The notes: generated by a model not told the origin, from the sequence alone. Shown: positions 43,219 to 51,725, counted from the first letter of the stretch. The stretch is DNA of 64,000 bases from Streptosporangium violaceochromogenes (GCF_014654615.1 NZ_BNBB01000022.1:27836-91835); one strand, 5' to 3'. Numbers and translations: made by a program.

Positions 43219-44091
43219 CTAACGCCGCCGCGCCGCGCCGCGCGCCCCCTCGGGAAGGGCCCGCGCCCCCTCGGGAAGGGCAACCGCGACCAGGCTCGCG
43301 CCGAGCAGCGCCAGTCCTCCGGCCGCCAGGGGCGTCAGCCGTTCCCCGAGCACCGTCACCCCGAGCAGGGCGGCGACCGCGGGCTCGGCCAGGGAGAGGG
43401 TCGCGGCGGTCGCGACGGGGGTGGTGCGCAGGCCCCTGCCGTACAGGATGTAGGCCAGCGCGGTGGTCACGCAGCCGAGATACAGCGCGGTGAGCAGGCC
43501 GCGCGGCTCGGCGAGCCAGGAGGTGCCCGTCCACAGCAGCACCGGAAGCATGACGGCGGCGGCCCCGCCGAACATCGCGCCCATCACCCTGTCCGACGGA
43601 GCCCCCGCGCCGATCACCCGGGCGGCCGTCACCGCGTAGAAGGCGTAGAGCAGGCCGCCAGCCAGCGCGAACAGGACGCCGTCCGCCCGCACCTGGCCTC
43701 CCCCTCCGGTCAGTACGGCACAGCCCGCGACCGCCGCCGCGGTCGCCCCGGCCCAGCGCCGGGAGGGCCGCTCGCCCTCCAGCAGCCACGACAGCAGACC
43801 GGTGAAGATCGGGCCGCTGCCGATGGCCACGACGGTGCCCACGGCCACGCCGGTCCGGCCGATCGCCGCGAAGAAGCAGAGCTGGTAGGCGGCCACGGCG
43901 ACCGCCGCCGCGACGAGCGAGCCCCGGCGGGGCAGCCGCCACAGAGCCGGTCCCGTCGCGGCGGCGAGCACCAGCCCTCCGGCCACCAGGCGGGCGGCGG
44001 CCAGGGAGACCGGGTTCACCCCGGCGGCCAGCAGGCCCGCGGTGCCCGCGGTACCCCAGAGCACGGCGGCTCCGACGACGGCGACTTTCAC
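43219..44091 (-). CDS. EamA (DMT) family exporter
   Basis: About 290 residues and ten hydrophobic helices in two EamA halves: VVGAAVLWGTAGTAGLLAAG, IGSGPIFTGLLSWLLEGERPS and SLAEPAVAALLGVTVLGERL. This is a metabolite or drug efflux transporter. Start: GTG 44091, or TTG 44109 (six codons longer), which would sit within the operator palindrome. The end overlaps nothing and is followed by the GntR gene. Confidence 0.85.
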   Translation of the reverse strand: MKVAVVGAAVLWGTAGTAGLLAAGVNPVSLAAARLVAGGLVLAAATGPALWRLPRRGSLVAAAVAVAAYQLCFFAAIGRTGVAVGTVVAIGSGPIFTGLLSWLLEGERPSRRWAGATAAAVAGCAVLTGGGGQVRADGVLFALAGGLLYAFYAVTAARVIGAGAPSDRVMGAMFGGAAAVMLPVLLWTGTSWLAEPRGLLTALYLGCVTTALAYILYGRGLRTTPVATAATLSLAEPAVAALLGVTVLGERLTPLAAGGLALLGASLVAVALPEGARALPEGARGAARRR

Positions 44092-44097
44092 CCCGAC

Positions 44098-44118
44098 ATT
44101 GTCTGACAACTAGACAAT
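44098..44118. promoter_or_regulatory. Likely GntR/FCD operator before EamA
   Basis: ATTGTCT-GACAACT-AGACAAT: 7-base arms. It contains TTGTCTGACAA (44099-44109), which fits the FadR/FCD consensus TnGTnnnACnA exactly. It overlaps or lies just before the EamA start, and the FCD-type GntR is the next gene, so autogenous control is likely. Confidence 0.6.
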
Positions 44119-44191
44119 GCTGTCCAATCCTTACAGATGCCCACACCCAACCCTTCGTTTTTCATGATTCAGACACGGGTAGCTTGGCCAG

Positions 44192-44434
44192 GTGAAACAT
44201 CGGGGAATCGCCGCGCTCCTGGCGGCCGTCCTACTGCTGACCGGGTGCGTCCCCGCGGGGCCGGCCGTGCGCGCCCACACCTCACCCGGAACGGACGCCG
44301 GCCTCGTCTCGCCCACCGCCTCACCCGCCCCCGGCGGCACGGCGCGGCGGCTGGTCACCGGTACCGGCCCCGATGAGCTTTACTACACCGGCGACCACTA
44401 CCGGTCCTTCGTCCTCGTCGACGCGCGGAGGTGA
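44192..44434 (+). CDS. Truncated barnase/RNase Sa-type ribonuclease (signal peptide plus C-terminus)
   Basis: 80 residues. Signal sequence with lipobox-like LTGC (about Cys 19). After a short linker, GTARRLVTGTGP and YYTGDHYRSFVLVD are the last two strands of the N1/RNase Sa fold; DHY carries the catalytic His and ARR the catalytic-region Arg. The family's first 50-60 residues with the catalytic Glu are missing; full enzymes are about 100 residues after the signal. No frameshift region could restore them, so this is an internal deletion. RNase activity is unlikely. Seven bases separate it from barstar. Confidence 0.6.
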   Translation: MKHRGIAALLAAVLLLTGCVPAGPAVRAHTSPGTDAGLVSPTASPAPGGTARRLVTGTGPDELYYTGDHYRSFVLVDARR

Positions 44435-44440
44435 ACGACG

Positions 44441-44797
44441 ATGCCCAGGGGAACGTTCGAAGAGGGCCCGCCCTCCGCCGGGCTCTCACGCGCCGGCGTC
44501 ACCGAGCACCGCATCGACGGCGATCACATCACCACCTCCGCCGAGGCGATGGACGCCATCGCCGAGGCCCTGTCGTTTCCCGGCTACTTCGGGCACAACC
44601 TCGACGCCCTGTACGACTGCCTGACCGACCTGAAATGGCTGTCCCCGGGAGAGCACCTGCTGGTCTGGTCACAGCCCGCGTCGCTGCTCTCCCGCGACCC
44701 CGCGGCCTACGAGGCGATCCGGAACACGCTCCACGACGCCGTCGCCGACGACACCCCGGAGAAAGCCTTCCTGTCCGTCCTGCTCGTGACCGGCTGA
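44441..44797 (+). CDS. Barstar-family ribonuclease inhibitor
   Basis: 118 residues. HRIDGDHITTSAEAMDAIAE, LSFPGYFGHNLDALYDCLTD and LKWLSPGEHLLVW are the barstar signature; the acidic residues that plug the RNase site are kept. It lies just after the RNase-like remnant with ribosome site GGAGGTGAACGACG across its stop. In intact pairs barstar protects the cell from its own secreted RNase. Here the partner is truncated, so barstar may guard against another RNase or be a relic. The hairpin at 44809-44829 ends the pair. Confidence 0.85.
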   Translation: MPRGTFEEGPPSAGLSRAGVTEHRIDGDHITTSAEAMDAIAEALSFPGYFGHNLDALYDCLTDLKWLSPGEHLLVWSQPASLLSRDPAAYEAIRNTLHDAVADDTPEKAFLSVLLVTG

Positions 44798-44808
44798 GCC
44801 GCCACGCG

Positions 44809-44829
44809 CGGGCCGTGCCGTACGGCCCG
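44809..44829 (+). terminator. Hairpin after barstar
   Basis: CGGGCCGT-GCCGT-ACGGCCCG, perfect 8-bp stem, 12 bases after the stop. No U-run, as usual in high-GC genomes. Confidence 0.5.
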
Positions 44830-45159
44830 GACCTCCTTCGTGGACCGTTCCGTCTCTCACCCCGGGGCGGGAACGGTCTCATCCGCCCGGCCGTTCCCGG
44901 CGGTTCCCCGGCCGGATGGACACTCACCCCCTGTGAACGACGAGCCCGAGGGGCGCCGGCCCGGTGGAGACGGTCTCGGGGGCACGCCCCCGGAGACGCC
45001 GCCGGTCCCGGGCCGCGCCCGCGGGGCCGGCGAGGTCTCCCCGCAGCCGTTCACCAGTGACACCGCAGTGGTTTGTCAGTGCCGTATGGGAGAACAGGAG
45101 TGCCGGGTCGTTTCCCCTCCCGGTCGACCCCATATCTCGCAAAACGGGAGAAACACCCT
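44830..45159. other. Intergenic with two further hairpins
   Basis: GACCGTTCC/GGAACGGTC arms at 44843-44851 and 44870-44878 (9 bp), and GTCTCGGGGGC/GCCCCCgGAGAC at 44973-44997 (11 bp, one bulge). An open frame from 44840 crosses this region, but its composition is Pro/Gly/Arg-rich and unconvincing. Confidence 0.5.
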
Positions 45160-46560
45160 ATGAGCACCGTCCCCCCGGCAACCGACCTCCACGACCTGGA
45201 GCTCGACGAGCTGCGCCACCAGGTGACCGGACCCGTCCTGTCGCCGGGGCAGAGCGGCTTCGAGGAGGAGATCTCGGGCTTCAACCTCGCCGTCCGGCAC
45301 CGTCCCGCCCTCGTCGTGGCCGCCGCGGACGCCGCGGACGTCGCCGCGGCGATTCGGTTCGCGGCGAGCCGCGACCTTCCCGTCGCCGTCCAGTCCACCG
45401 GCCACGGAGCGGTTCAGGCCGCCGACGGGGCGCTGTTCGTCAACACGTCGAGGCTGCGCGACCTCCACGTCGACCCCTCCGCCCGCACCGCACGGATCGG
45501 AGCGGGCTGCACCTGGGCCGAGGTCATCGCCGCCGCGGCGCCGTACGGCCTGGCCCCCCTGAGCGGCTCGTCCACCGGCGTCGGGGTCGTCGGCTACACC
45601 CTGGGCGGCGGCATCGGGCCGATCTCGCGCGCCTTCGGCTTCGCCGCCGACCACGTGCGGGAGATCACCGTCGTGACCGCGGACGGGCAGACCCGCGTGA
45701 CCGACTCCCTGCGGGAGCCCGACCTGTTCTGGGCGCTGCGCGGCGGCAAGGGAAGCCTGGGCGTGGTCACCTCCCTGGTCGTCGACCTGTTCCCCGTGGC
45801 GTCGCTGTACGGGGGTGGCCTCTACTACGCCGCCGAGGACGCGAGCGCGGTCCTGCACGCCTACCGGCGCTGGACCGGCACGCTGCCGGAGACCACCGGC
45901 ACGTCGGTGGCGATGCTGCGCCTGCCGCCGATCCCGGAGATCCCCGAACCGCTCCGGGGGCGGTTCGTGGTTCACCTGCGCTTCACCCACCTGGGCGAGG
46001 ACGGAGAGGCCGAGAGCCTGCTCGCGCCGATGCGCGCCGCCGCCAAGCCGATCATGGACGCGGTCGCGCGGATGCCGTTCACCGCGATCCACAGCGTGCA
46101 CAGCGACCCGGTGACGCCGATGCCCGCCTGGGATCGCGGCGCCCTGCTGCGCGAGCTCACCGAGGAGGCCGTGGAGGCGCTGCTGGCGGTCGCCGGCCCC
46201 GCCGCCGACGTTCCCCTCGCCGTCGTGGAACTACGTCAACTGGGCGGGGCGCTGGGCCGCGAGCCGGAGCGGCCCAACGCGGTCGGCGGACGCGACGCGG
46301 CGTTCTCCCTGCTGGCCATCGGCGCCCCCGTACCCGAGCTGATGGAGACGGTGATCCCGGCGGTCGGCCAGGCCGTGCTCGACGCCGTGGCCCCCTGGGC
46401 GACCGGCGGGACGCAGCTCAACTTCCACGGAGCCGACCTGGCCCCCGTGTCGCTCTCCCGCGCCTGGCCCGAGGCGACGCTGCGCAGGCTCGTCGCGGTC
46501 AAGGACCTCTACGACCCGAAGCGGATGTTCCGTTTCGGCCACGTCGTGCCCCGGCTCTGA
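45160..46560 (+). CDS. FAD-linked oxidoreductase (berberine-bridge-type PCMH fold)
   Basis: 466 residues. VVAAADAADVAAAIRFAASR, VQSTGHGAVQAADGALFVNT (His for 8-alpha-histidyl FAD), IGAGCTWAEVIAAAA, GVVGYTLGGGIGPISRAFG, and the terminal KDLYDPKRMFRFGH are the family motifs. The Cys seen in bicovalent FAD enzymes is replaced (SGSSTGVG), so FAD is probably attached only through His. Substrates of such enzymes are sugars or secondary metabolites; none is deduced. ATG 45160 with GGGAG upstream. Confidence 0.88.
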   Translation: MSTVPPATDLHDLELDELRHQVTGPVLSPGQSGFEEEISGFNLAVRHRPALVVAAADAADVAAAIRFAASRDLPVAVQSTGHGAVQAADGALFVNTSRLRDLHVDPSARTARIGAGCTWAEVIAAAAPYGLAPLSGSSTGVGVVGYTLGGGIGPISRAFGFAADHVREITVVTADGQTRVTDSLREPDLFWALRGGKGSLGVVTSLVVDLFPVASLYGGGLYYAAEDASAVLHAYRRWTGTLPETTGTSVAMLRLPPIPEIPEPLRGRFVVHLRFTHLGEDGEAESLLAPMRAAAKPIMDAVARMPFTAIHSVHSDPVTPMPAWDRGALLRELTEEAVEALLAVAGPAADVPLAVVELRQLGGALGREPERPNAVGGRDAAFSLLAIGAPVPELMETVIPAVGQAVLDAVAPWATGGTQLNFHGADLAPVSLSRAWPEATLRRLVAVKDLYDPKRMFRFGHVVPRL

Positions 46561-46632
46561 CCCGGCCGGTTCTGCCGCCCGGGCGACCCTGCCGCCCGGG
46601 CCGCTCGCGTCGCCGGGCGTCCTTCCGCGGAG

Positions 46633-47043
46633 TCAAACGCTCTGGAAGACGTCGCGTGACCAGCCCTTGTGAGAGGAGCAGGTGCCCGGGCGCCCGCCCG
46701 ACAGGCTCACCCATCCGTCACCGCAGAGAACCAGGTGCCCCAGCCCGTTCGGGAAGTTGCGGATGCAGGCGAACACCTCGCAGGCACCGGTCGCGGGGGC
46801 GTACCCCCTTCTCCCCGTGTCGCGGAACGTGAATCCGTAGGGGTTGGCGGGCGCGCCGCACAGGGTGTCGACCGGTGGCACGGCGGGAGCCGGGAGACAG
46901 CGCACCCTCGCGGGGTGGCCGATGGACGGCGCGATCGCCGAGGCGGCCGAGGGTTCCCTTCCTCCCTCCCCCCAGCCCGAAATCGCGGTCGGCCCCCAGC
47001 CGCCCGCCCGCATCTCCCCGGCTCCGAAGACAACGGCGAGCAT
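46633..47043 (-). CDS. Small protein with conserved Cys-containing domain, function unknown
   Basis: 136 residues. The last 80 residues follow a pattern I know from many short secreted actinobacterial proteins: TLCGAPANPYGFTF, ACEVFACIRNFPNGLGHLVL, CGDGWVSLSGGRPGTCSSH. Six Cys suggest disulfides. The N-terminus has no clear Sec signal here (MLAVVFGAGEMRAGGWGP), which is odd; a longer start reading to 47196 would not help. Ribosome site GGGAGGGCGCACG before ATG 47043. Convergent with the FAD enzyme. Function unknown. Confidence 0.55.
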   Translation of the reverse strand: MLAVVFGAGEMRAGGWGPTAISGWGEGGREPSAASAIAPSIGHPARVRCLPAPAVPPVDTLCGAPANPYGFTFRDTGRRGYAPATGACEVFACIRNFPNGLGHLVLCGDGWVSLSGGRPGTCSSHKGWSRDVFQSV

Positions 47044-47275
47044 CGTGCGCCCTCCCGGCACCGACGTGTCGTCCACGCCGCCACCGATCCGGACCCGGGC
47101 GAATCCATGACAGGCGATCAGCACGCCGTAAAACCACGGGCCCGCCCGAGTGCGAAAAGGGCGCGGTGACGACAGGACACGGATGGAGATTTCCACAGGC
47201 GACGCTCCACGGAAACGCCGCGGGTGATACCGGATCGGTTTTCCGGCGGTAACGGGCGTCCCTTAACGGCGGAGA

Positions 47276-47758
47276 TCAGTACACCCAGCCCGTCCAGTAC
47301 AGGTGGGTCACCGTTGACCAGGTCCCGTCATCGCAAACACCGGCGCGCCGCCGAAAGTCGCCGTCATGGATAAAGTACGTGTCTTCAAGGTCCAGCCAGC
47401 TGTCCTTCCTCGCCCGGGGGTCCCAGCGGGCGGTAGGAATGCTGACACAGTTTATCTGATGTGATTTGTCTTGGCTTGTAATCTTGAGGACCTCAACGCT
47501 CTGCCGATGCGTACGGACCACCAGACACGGCCTGACCTTACCTCCCGGCATGTCGGAGAACGGCACGAGGGCCCACCAGATCTGCCCCGGGTTCGGACGT
47601 GAATTCCAGGTCGGGTCCGGAGGCGCATCGTGCACCTGAAACCGGGAGTGACGCGATAAGTTCAGGATCCAGCGGATAAAACGGACTAAACCGTATATGA
47701 GCGCAGCCCAAAAACCGAAGAGCACGAACGGGCCGAGCAATCCAATGCCTTTATCCAC
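47276..47758 (-). CDS. MazF/PemK-like endoribonuclease domain with N-terminal membrane helix
   Basis: 160 residues. A hydrophobic helix at about 4-32 (LLGPFVLFGFWAALIYGLVR) is followed by a MazF-like SH3 barrel: PNPGQIWWALVPFSDMPG, GKVRPCLVVRTHRQSVEVLK, ITSQDKSHQINCVSIPTARW, and DDGTWSTVTHLY at the end. The Arg in KVRP and the Ser/Thr in SQDKS correspond to the RNase active site. No antitoxin gene lies beside it; MazF-type proteins of this actinobacterial branch are often single. A membrane anchor on a MazF fold is unusual. GTG 47758. Confidence 0.7.
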   Translation of the reverse strand: MDKGIGLLGPFVLFGFWAALIYGLVRFIRWILNLSRHSRFQVHDAPPDPTWNSRPNPGQIWWALVPFSDMPGGKVRPCLVVRTHRQSVEVLKITSQDKSHQINCVSIPTARWDPRARKDSWLDLEDTYFIHDGDFRRRAGVCDDGTWSTVTHLYWTGWVY

Positions 47759-47969
47759 AAACCCGCAACTTACCGGACGTCCCCCAAGCTTTCCCCTTTA
47801 CTAGATATTTCACTCACTGTCGGCTTAACGGCATGGGGCACGCCTGATCTCCCCACCCCGCCGCAGGCCACGGCTCCGGCACGGCGAACCGTCCCCGCGC
47901 ACGCGGGGGCGGCGCCTGGATGTCAGTCGAACCGGGCACCCCCCGCGGGTCATCGCGAAGCCCGGGTCG

Positions 47970-48260
47970 ATGAGGTACCGCAAGGCTCGAAGAACGTCAG
48001 GGGCGGTGGTCCCAGGTGACACGGTCCATGCGCGGGGCGTCGGCGAGACCCTCGACGTAGCCGACCTCCGCGGCCAGGACGGCTCGCTGAACACGGACGG
48101 CTTCGCGGACGGGATCAAGACCCCGGGAGCGGCCGGCGCCCTTGTCCGCGACCTCGTGCTACCGGTGATCATGCGCCGGATGTCCAGGGAGAACTCCCCG
48201 GCCTGGATGCACGACCACCGGATCTCCTGGGACGAGCCGGTGTCCGCGGCGCCCGTCTGA
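47970..48260 (+). pseudogene. Probable SDR-type remnant
   Basis: Open frame of 96 codons with coding-like GC3. The last 55 residues (NTDGFADGIKTPGAAGALVR, RDLVLPVIMRRMSRENSPAW, MHDHRISWDEP) look like the tail of an oxidoreductase such as a retinol-dehydrogenase-type SDR; no nucleotide motif or start region is present, and the first part has no match I recognise. I regard it as a decayed gene end. Low confidence. Confidence 0.3.
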
Positions 48261-48353
48261 GAAGGCGGGCGCTGTGAAGATCGCCCCCGGCCGCGATCAC
48301 GAGAATCCGCGCCTCGGCGACGCCGGGGATCCCCCACGCGCCGGCGTCGCCGG

Positions 48354-49985
48354 TCAGCCGTTCCGCAGGACCGTGTGGGCCGCCGACAGGCGTTCCGCCT
48401 CGGTCCGGCCCGAGCCGTCACCGCAGACCTCGTCGGCCCATCCGAGCAGGCGGTGCAGGTGGGGGTCGGCCGCGGCCGTGACGACGCGGGGGCTGCCGAC
48501 GACGACCTCTCCCCCGACCCCGTCGATGGTGATGAGCGTGCCCTCGGGCAGCGTGCGCCCACCGGCGCGCAGGAACGCACCGGCTTCGTCGACCGTCAGG
48601 TCCGCGGCTCCCACGACGGCGGGCTTGACCATCGATCGCGCGACGACGGCGGCGTGGCTGGCCGGGCCGCCCCGGGCGGTGAGCACTCCCGCGGCGGCGG
48701 CCAGGCCGTGCATGTCCAGCGGGGAGGTCTGCGGACGCACCAGGATGACCGGGCCCCCGCGGGCCATCTGGACCGCCCTGCCGGCGGTGGTCGCCACCCT
48801 GCCGGCCGCGACCCCCGGACTGGCGCCCAGCCCGCGGGTGAAGACGTCGAGCGCGTCGGCCGTCTCGACGCGAGGCGTGTGAGCGTGCTGGAGATGCCGC
48901 GGGGAGACCCGGAGCAGCGCCTCCCGGCGGCTGATGACGCCCTCGTCCGCGAGATCGACCGCGACGCGAACGGCGGCCCGCCCGACGAGACCGCCGGCCC
49001 GTACCTGCAGGAGCCACAACCGGCCCGCCTCGAAGGTGAACTCCACCGAGCAGGCGTCCCGGTGGTGTTCCTCGATCCTGTTCAGGGCGTTCAGGAGGGC
49101 GGCCCACACCTCGGGTTCCCGTTCGGCCAGCTCGGACAGCGGCCGCGTCATCGACCTCCCGGAGACGACCTCCTCCCCCTGGCGTCCGAACAGGACGTCA
49201 CCGAACGGGACCGCCTTGCCGGTGTTGGGGTCACGGCTGAACGCGACCCCGGTGCCGCTGTGATCGCCGCGATTCCCGAACACCATGACCTGCACGGTCA
49301 CGGCCGTGCCGAGTTCGTGCGGAATCCCGTGCAGGTCCCGGTAGGTCGTGGCGCGCGGCGTGTTCCACGACGAGAACACGGCCCTGACGGCCAGTTCCAG
49401 CTGGCGCATCGCGTCGTCGGGGACCGGTGCTCCGGCTCGTTCGGCGATGAGGGTCTCGACGCCGTGAACCGCGGCGGCGAGACGCGCCGGTTCGTCACCG
49501 GCGGCGTGGCCCCCGGCCTCACGCGTGACGGTTTCCAGGCTTTCCGGAGTCAGGCCGTAGACCGCGGAGGCGAAACCGGTCAGGAACCGCAGACGCGCGT
49601 CGAGCGCGAACCGCGGGTCACCCGTCTCGGCCGCCAGCCCCGCCGTGGCCTCCGCGGTAAGGCCGAGGTTGAGAATCGTGCTCATCATGCCGGGCATGGA
49701 GACGCCGGCGCCCGAGCGGACCGACACCACCAGTGGCCGCCGGGGTCCGCCGAGGCGCCGCCCCGTGGCGGATTCGAGATCGGAAATCGCCGCCGTCAAT
49801 TCGGCGCCGAGGCCTCCGGGAAACTTCTCGTCTCGCAGGAAAAAACGGCACGCTTCGGTGCCGACAATGAATCCCAAAGGAACGGGAAGCCCAAGTCTTC
49901 GCAATATGACGAGGCCGCGCCCCTTACCGCCGAGAACGTCTCCGTTTTCATTTGTCTCCGGCGACAGGTGGTAAATCCACTTCAT
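48354..49985 (-). CDS. PPDK-like protein: ATP-grasp plus His domain, no PEP domain
   Basis: 543 residues. N-terminal nucleotide-binding part: GGKGRGLVILRRLGLPVPLG, VVSVRSGAGVSMPGMMSTIL and RDPNTGKAVPFGDVLFGRQG; swivel domain: TARGGPASHAAVVARSMVKP, whose His (about 444) is phosphorylated in PPDK. The roughly 350-residue C-terminal TIM barrel that binds PEP is absent. It therefore resembles a pyrophosphorylating ATP-His module without partner, as in some dikinases that act on drugs or with separate partners. Start ATG 49985, 17 bases from the divergent winged-helix gene. Confidence 0.8.
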   Translation of the reverse strand: MKWIYHLSPETNENGDVLGGKGRGLVILRRLGLPVPLGFIVGTEACRFFLRDEKFPGGLGAELTAAISDLESATGRRLGGPRRPLVVSVRSGAGVSMPGMMSTILNLGLTAEATAGLAAETGDPRFALDARLRFLTGFASAVYGLTPESLETVTREAGGHAAGDEPARLAAAVHGVETLIAERAGAPVPDDAMRQLELAVRAVFSSWNTPRATTYRDLHGIPHELGTAVTVQVMVFGNRGDHSGTGVAFSRDPNTGKAVPFGDVLFGRQGEEVVSGRSMTRPLSELAEREPEVWAALLNALNRIEEHHRDACSVEFTFEAGRLWLLQVRAGGLVGRAAVRVAVDLADEGVISRREALLRVSPRHLQHAHTPRVETADALDVFTRGLGASPGVAAGRVATTAGRAVQMARGGPVILVRPQTSPLDMHGLAAAAGVLTARGGPASHAAVVARSMVKPAVVGAADLTVDEAGAFLRAGGRTLPEGTLITIDGVGGEVVVGSPRVVTAAADPHLHRLLGWADEVCGDGSGRTEAERLSAAHTVLRNG

Positions 49986-50002
49986 CGGTGTAGCATGTCG
50001 GC

Positions 50003-50629
50003 GTGCCAAACTCTCCTCATTCCACCGGCCCTGACACGTTGGTGCTTCACGCACTTCGCTGCATGGGGTTCGTCGCCCTTGCCCGATTGTCCGAGGTGAC
50101 GGGACTTTCCGAACCCGACGCGGAGTCCGAACTGATCGATCTCGCGGTGGCCGGGCTCGTCGAGCGTATTCCCGGCGATTTCGCCGCGTGGGGTCTTACC
50201 GAGGCCGGGCGTGCCGCCGACGCCGAGCGGATTTCCGCCGAACTGGACGCCGCCGGCGCCCGGGCCGCGGTGACGAAGACGTTCGACGATTTCCTGGTGC
50301 TCAATCCGGAACTGCTCGACCTGTGCGGGGCGTGGCAGATGCGCTCCGCCGACGGAGTCGTGACGGTGAACGACCACAATGATCCCGTCTACGACGTTCG
50401 CGTTCTCGCCCGATTCACGGATTTCCACGCGCGCGCGAAGGTCGTCTGCGCGGATCTGTCGGCGGCGCTGCCGCGATTCGAGCGGTACGGCCTCCGGCTC
50501 GCCAAGGCGCTCGGGCACGCCCAGGACGGCCGGCTGGATTACCTGACGGACAACCTTGAGTCGTACCACACCGTGTGGTTCCAGCTTCACGAAGACCTGC
50601 TCACCACCCTGGGCATTCCGCGGCACTGA
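50003..50629 (+). CDS. Winged-helix protein paired with PPDK-like gene
   Basis: 208 residues. LVLHALRCMGFVALARLSEV, TGLSEPDAESELIDLAVAGL and VERIPGDFAAWGLTEAGRAA form a winged-helix/MarR-like module; the rest (FDDFLVLNPELLDLCGAWQM, HNDPVYDVRVLARFTDFHAR) is an unknown helical domain. It lies head to head with the PPDK-like gene; pairing suggests it controls or assists that protein. Start GTG 50003; ATG 50063 is an alternative. Its end overlaps the next (minus) gene by 29 bases. Confidence 0.7.
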   Translation: MPNSPHSTGPDTLVLHALRCMGFVALARLSEVTGLSEPDAESELIDLAVAGLVERIPGDFAAWGLTEAGRAADAERISAELDAAGARAAVTKTFDDFLVLNPELLDLCGAWQMRSADGVVTVNDHNDPVYDVRVLARFTDFHARAKVVCADLSAALPRFERYGLRLAKALGHAQDGRLDYLTDNLESYHTVWFQLHEDLLTTLGIPRH

Positions 50630-51725
50630 ACCGTCCCACGCCTTTTTCCCGCGCCGTCGCCGCGACCGCCGCCGCGTGGAGGGCGCCCCGCCCATGGGCC
50701 TGGGCGACGATCTCGCCCGCCCGGACGCGCACCGCGGCCTCGGTCGCGTCGCCCGGGTCCGGGATTCCGGCGGCCGACGCGATGGCGGCGCGGTCGTCGA
50801 GGACGACGCGCAGGCCCGGCCACCGATCCCGCCCGAACACCTGCCGCAGGCACCCGGCGTGGTCGCCGATCCTCAGCCGCACGAGACGCCCGGTCTCGGC
50901 GGGGTCATTCGTCACCACGGCCACGGTGATCAGGTCGCCGGGCCCGGCGGCGCGGACGGCCTCCTCAACGGCCTCCAGCCGATGTACGCCGAGGACCGCG
51001 ATCACACCGTCGGTGTCGAAGCCGACCCGGCGGCCGGTGATCTGGTCCAGTGCCGCCGGGGGAGGGTTCCAGGCGACTCGGACAGGCCGCGCGCGAGGAA
51101 CGTACGGCAGGTGGGGTGGGTCCCAGACGTCGGCGAGGTCGAGGCCCGCCAGGTGCCGACAGGCGCGGACCACGTCGAAGGGGTCGCCGAACCCGGGCGC
51201 CGTCTCACCCAGGTGAGCGGCCCCGTGCAACAGCGTGAGGGCCAGTTCGGCCAGGCGCACCCGCCGTACCCGCTCCGCGGGGCGCGTTGCGCGGGACTCC
51301 AGCGCGAGCGCGAGCAGCACCGCCTCCAGCCTGCCGATCTGCGCCAGCGCGGTACGGCCCGGCCCGTCGTCGAACAGCCCGGCCGGCGAGAGCGGTCGCG
51401 GTCGCCCGCCGGCGGGCGCCTCTCCGGTCAGCGGCAGCCGTTCGAGCCGGAGGCGGGCGAACGCGCCCAGCGCCTCGGCCGCGTCGAGAGGTGACGGCAC
51501 CTCGGGCGTGTCCCCGTGCCGGAGAGAGCCGAGCAGGACCTCAAGGTAGAGCGCGCGCTTGCTCGGGAAGTTCGAGTAGACGGCGCCGCGGGTCAGCTCG
51601 GCCCGCTCCGCGATCCGATCGACCTTGGCGTCGGTGTAGCCACGCTCGGCGAACTCCTCCCGCGCCGCGGCCAGCACGGCCGCTCGGGTGCGCTCCTGCT
51701 GCTGCGTCCGGGTCAGCCTGGCCAT
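50601..51725 (-). CDS. TetR regulator with extra C-terminal domain
   Basis: 374 residues, against a usual 190-230. Residues 1-60 form a TetR DNA-binding head (RAAVLAAAREEFAERGYTDA, KVDRIAERAELTRGAVYSNF). A helical ligand-binding region follows to about 210. From about 230 an alpha/beta domain (VGFDTDGVIAVLGVHRLEAV, GPGDLITVAVVTNDPAETGR, WPGLRVVLDDRAAIASAAGI) resembles thioredoxin-like/peroxiredoxin folds, without a CxxC motif (a single Cys in the region). The fusion hints at redox sensing; unproven. The gene ends convergently with the winged-helix gene. Confidence 0.78.
   Translation of the reverse strand: MARLTRTQQQERTRAAVLAAAREEFAERGYTDAKVDRIAERAELTRGAVYSNFPSKRALYLEVLLGSLRHGDTPEVPSPLDAAEALGAFARLRLERLPLTGEAPAGGRPRPLSPAGLFDDGPGRTALAQIGRLEAVLLALALESRATRPAERVRRVRLAELALTLLHGAAHLGETAPGFGDPFDVVRACRHLAGLDLADVWDPPHLPYVPRARPVRVAWNPPPAALDQITGRRVGFDTDGVIAVLGVHRLEAVEEAVRAAGPGDLITVAVVTNDPAETGRLVRLRIGDHAGCLRQVFGRDRWPGLRVVLDDRAAIASAAGIPDPGDATEAAVRVRAGEIVAQAHGRGALHAAAVAATAREKGVGRFSAAECPGW

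Noticed and set aside
44840..45163. Open frame of 107 codons between barstar and FAD enzyme
   Set aside because: Pro/Gly/Arg-rich, no motifs, crosses hairpins; looks like a GC-driven open frame.
47889..47912. CRISPR type I-E-like palindromic core (CCCCGCGCACGCGGGG)
   Set aside because: Only one copy; no second repeat at spacer distance on either side and no cas genes.
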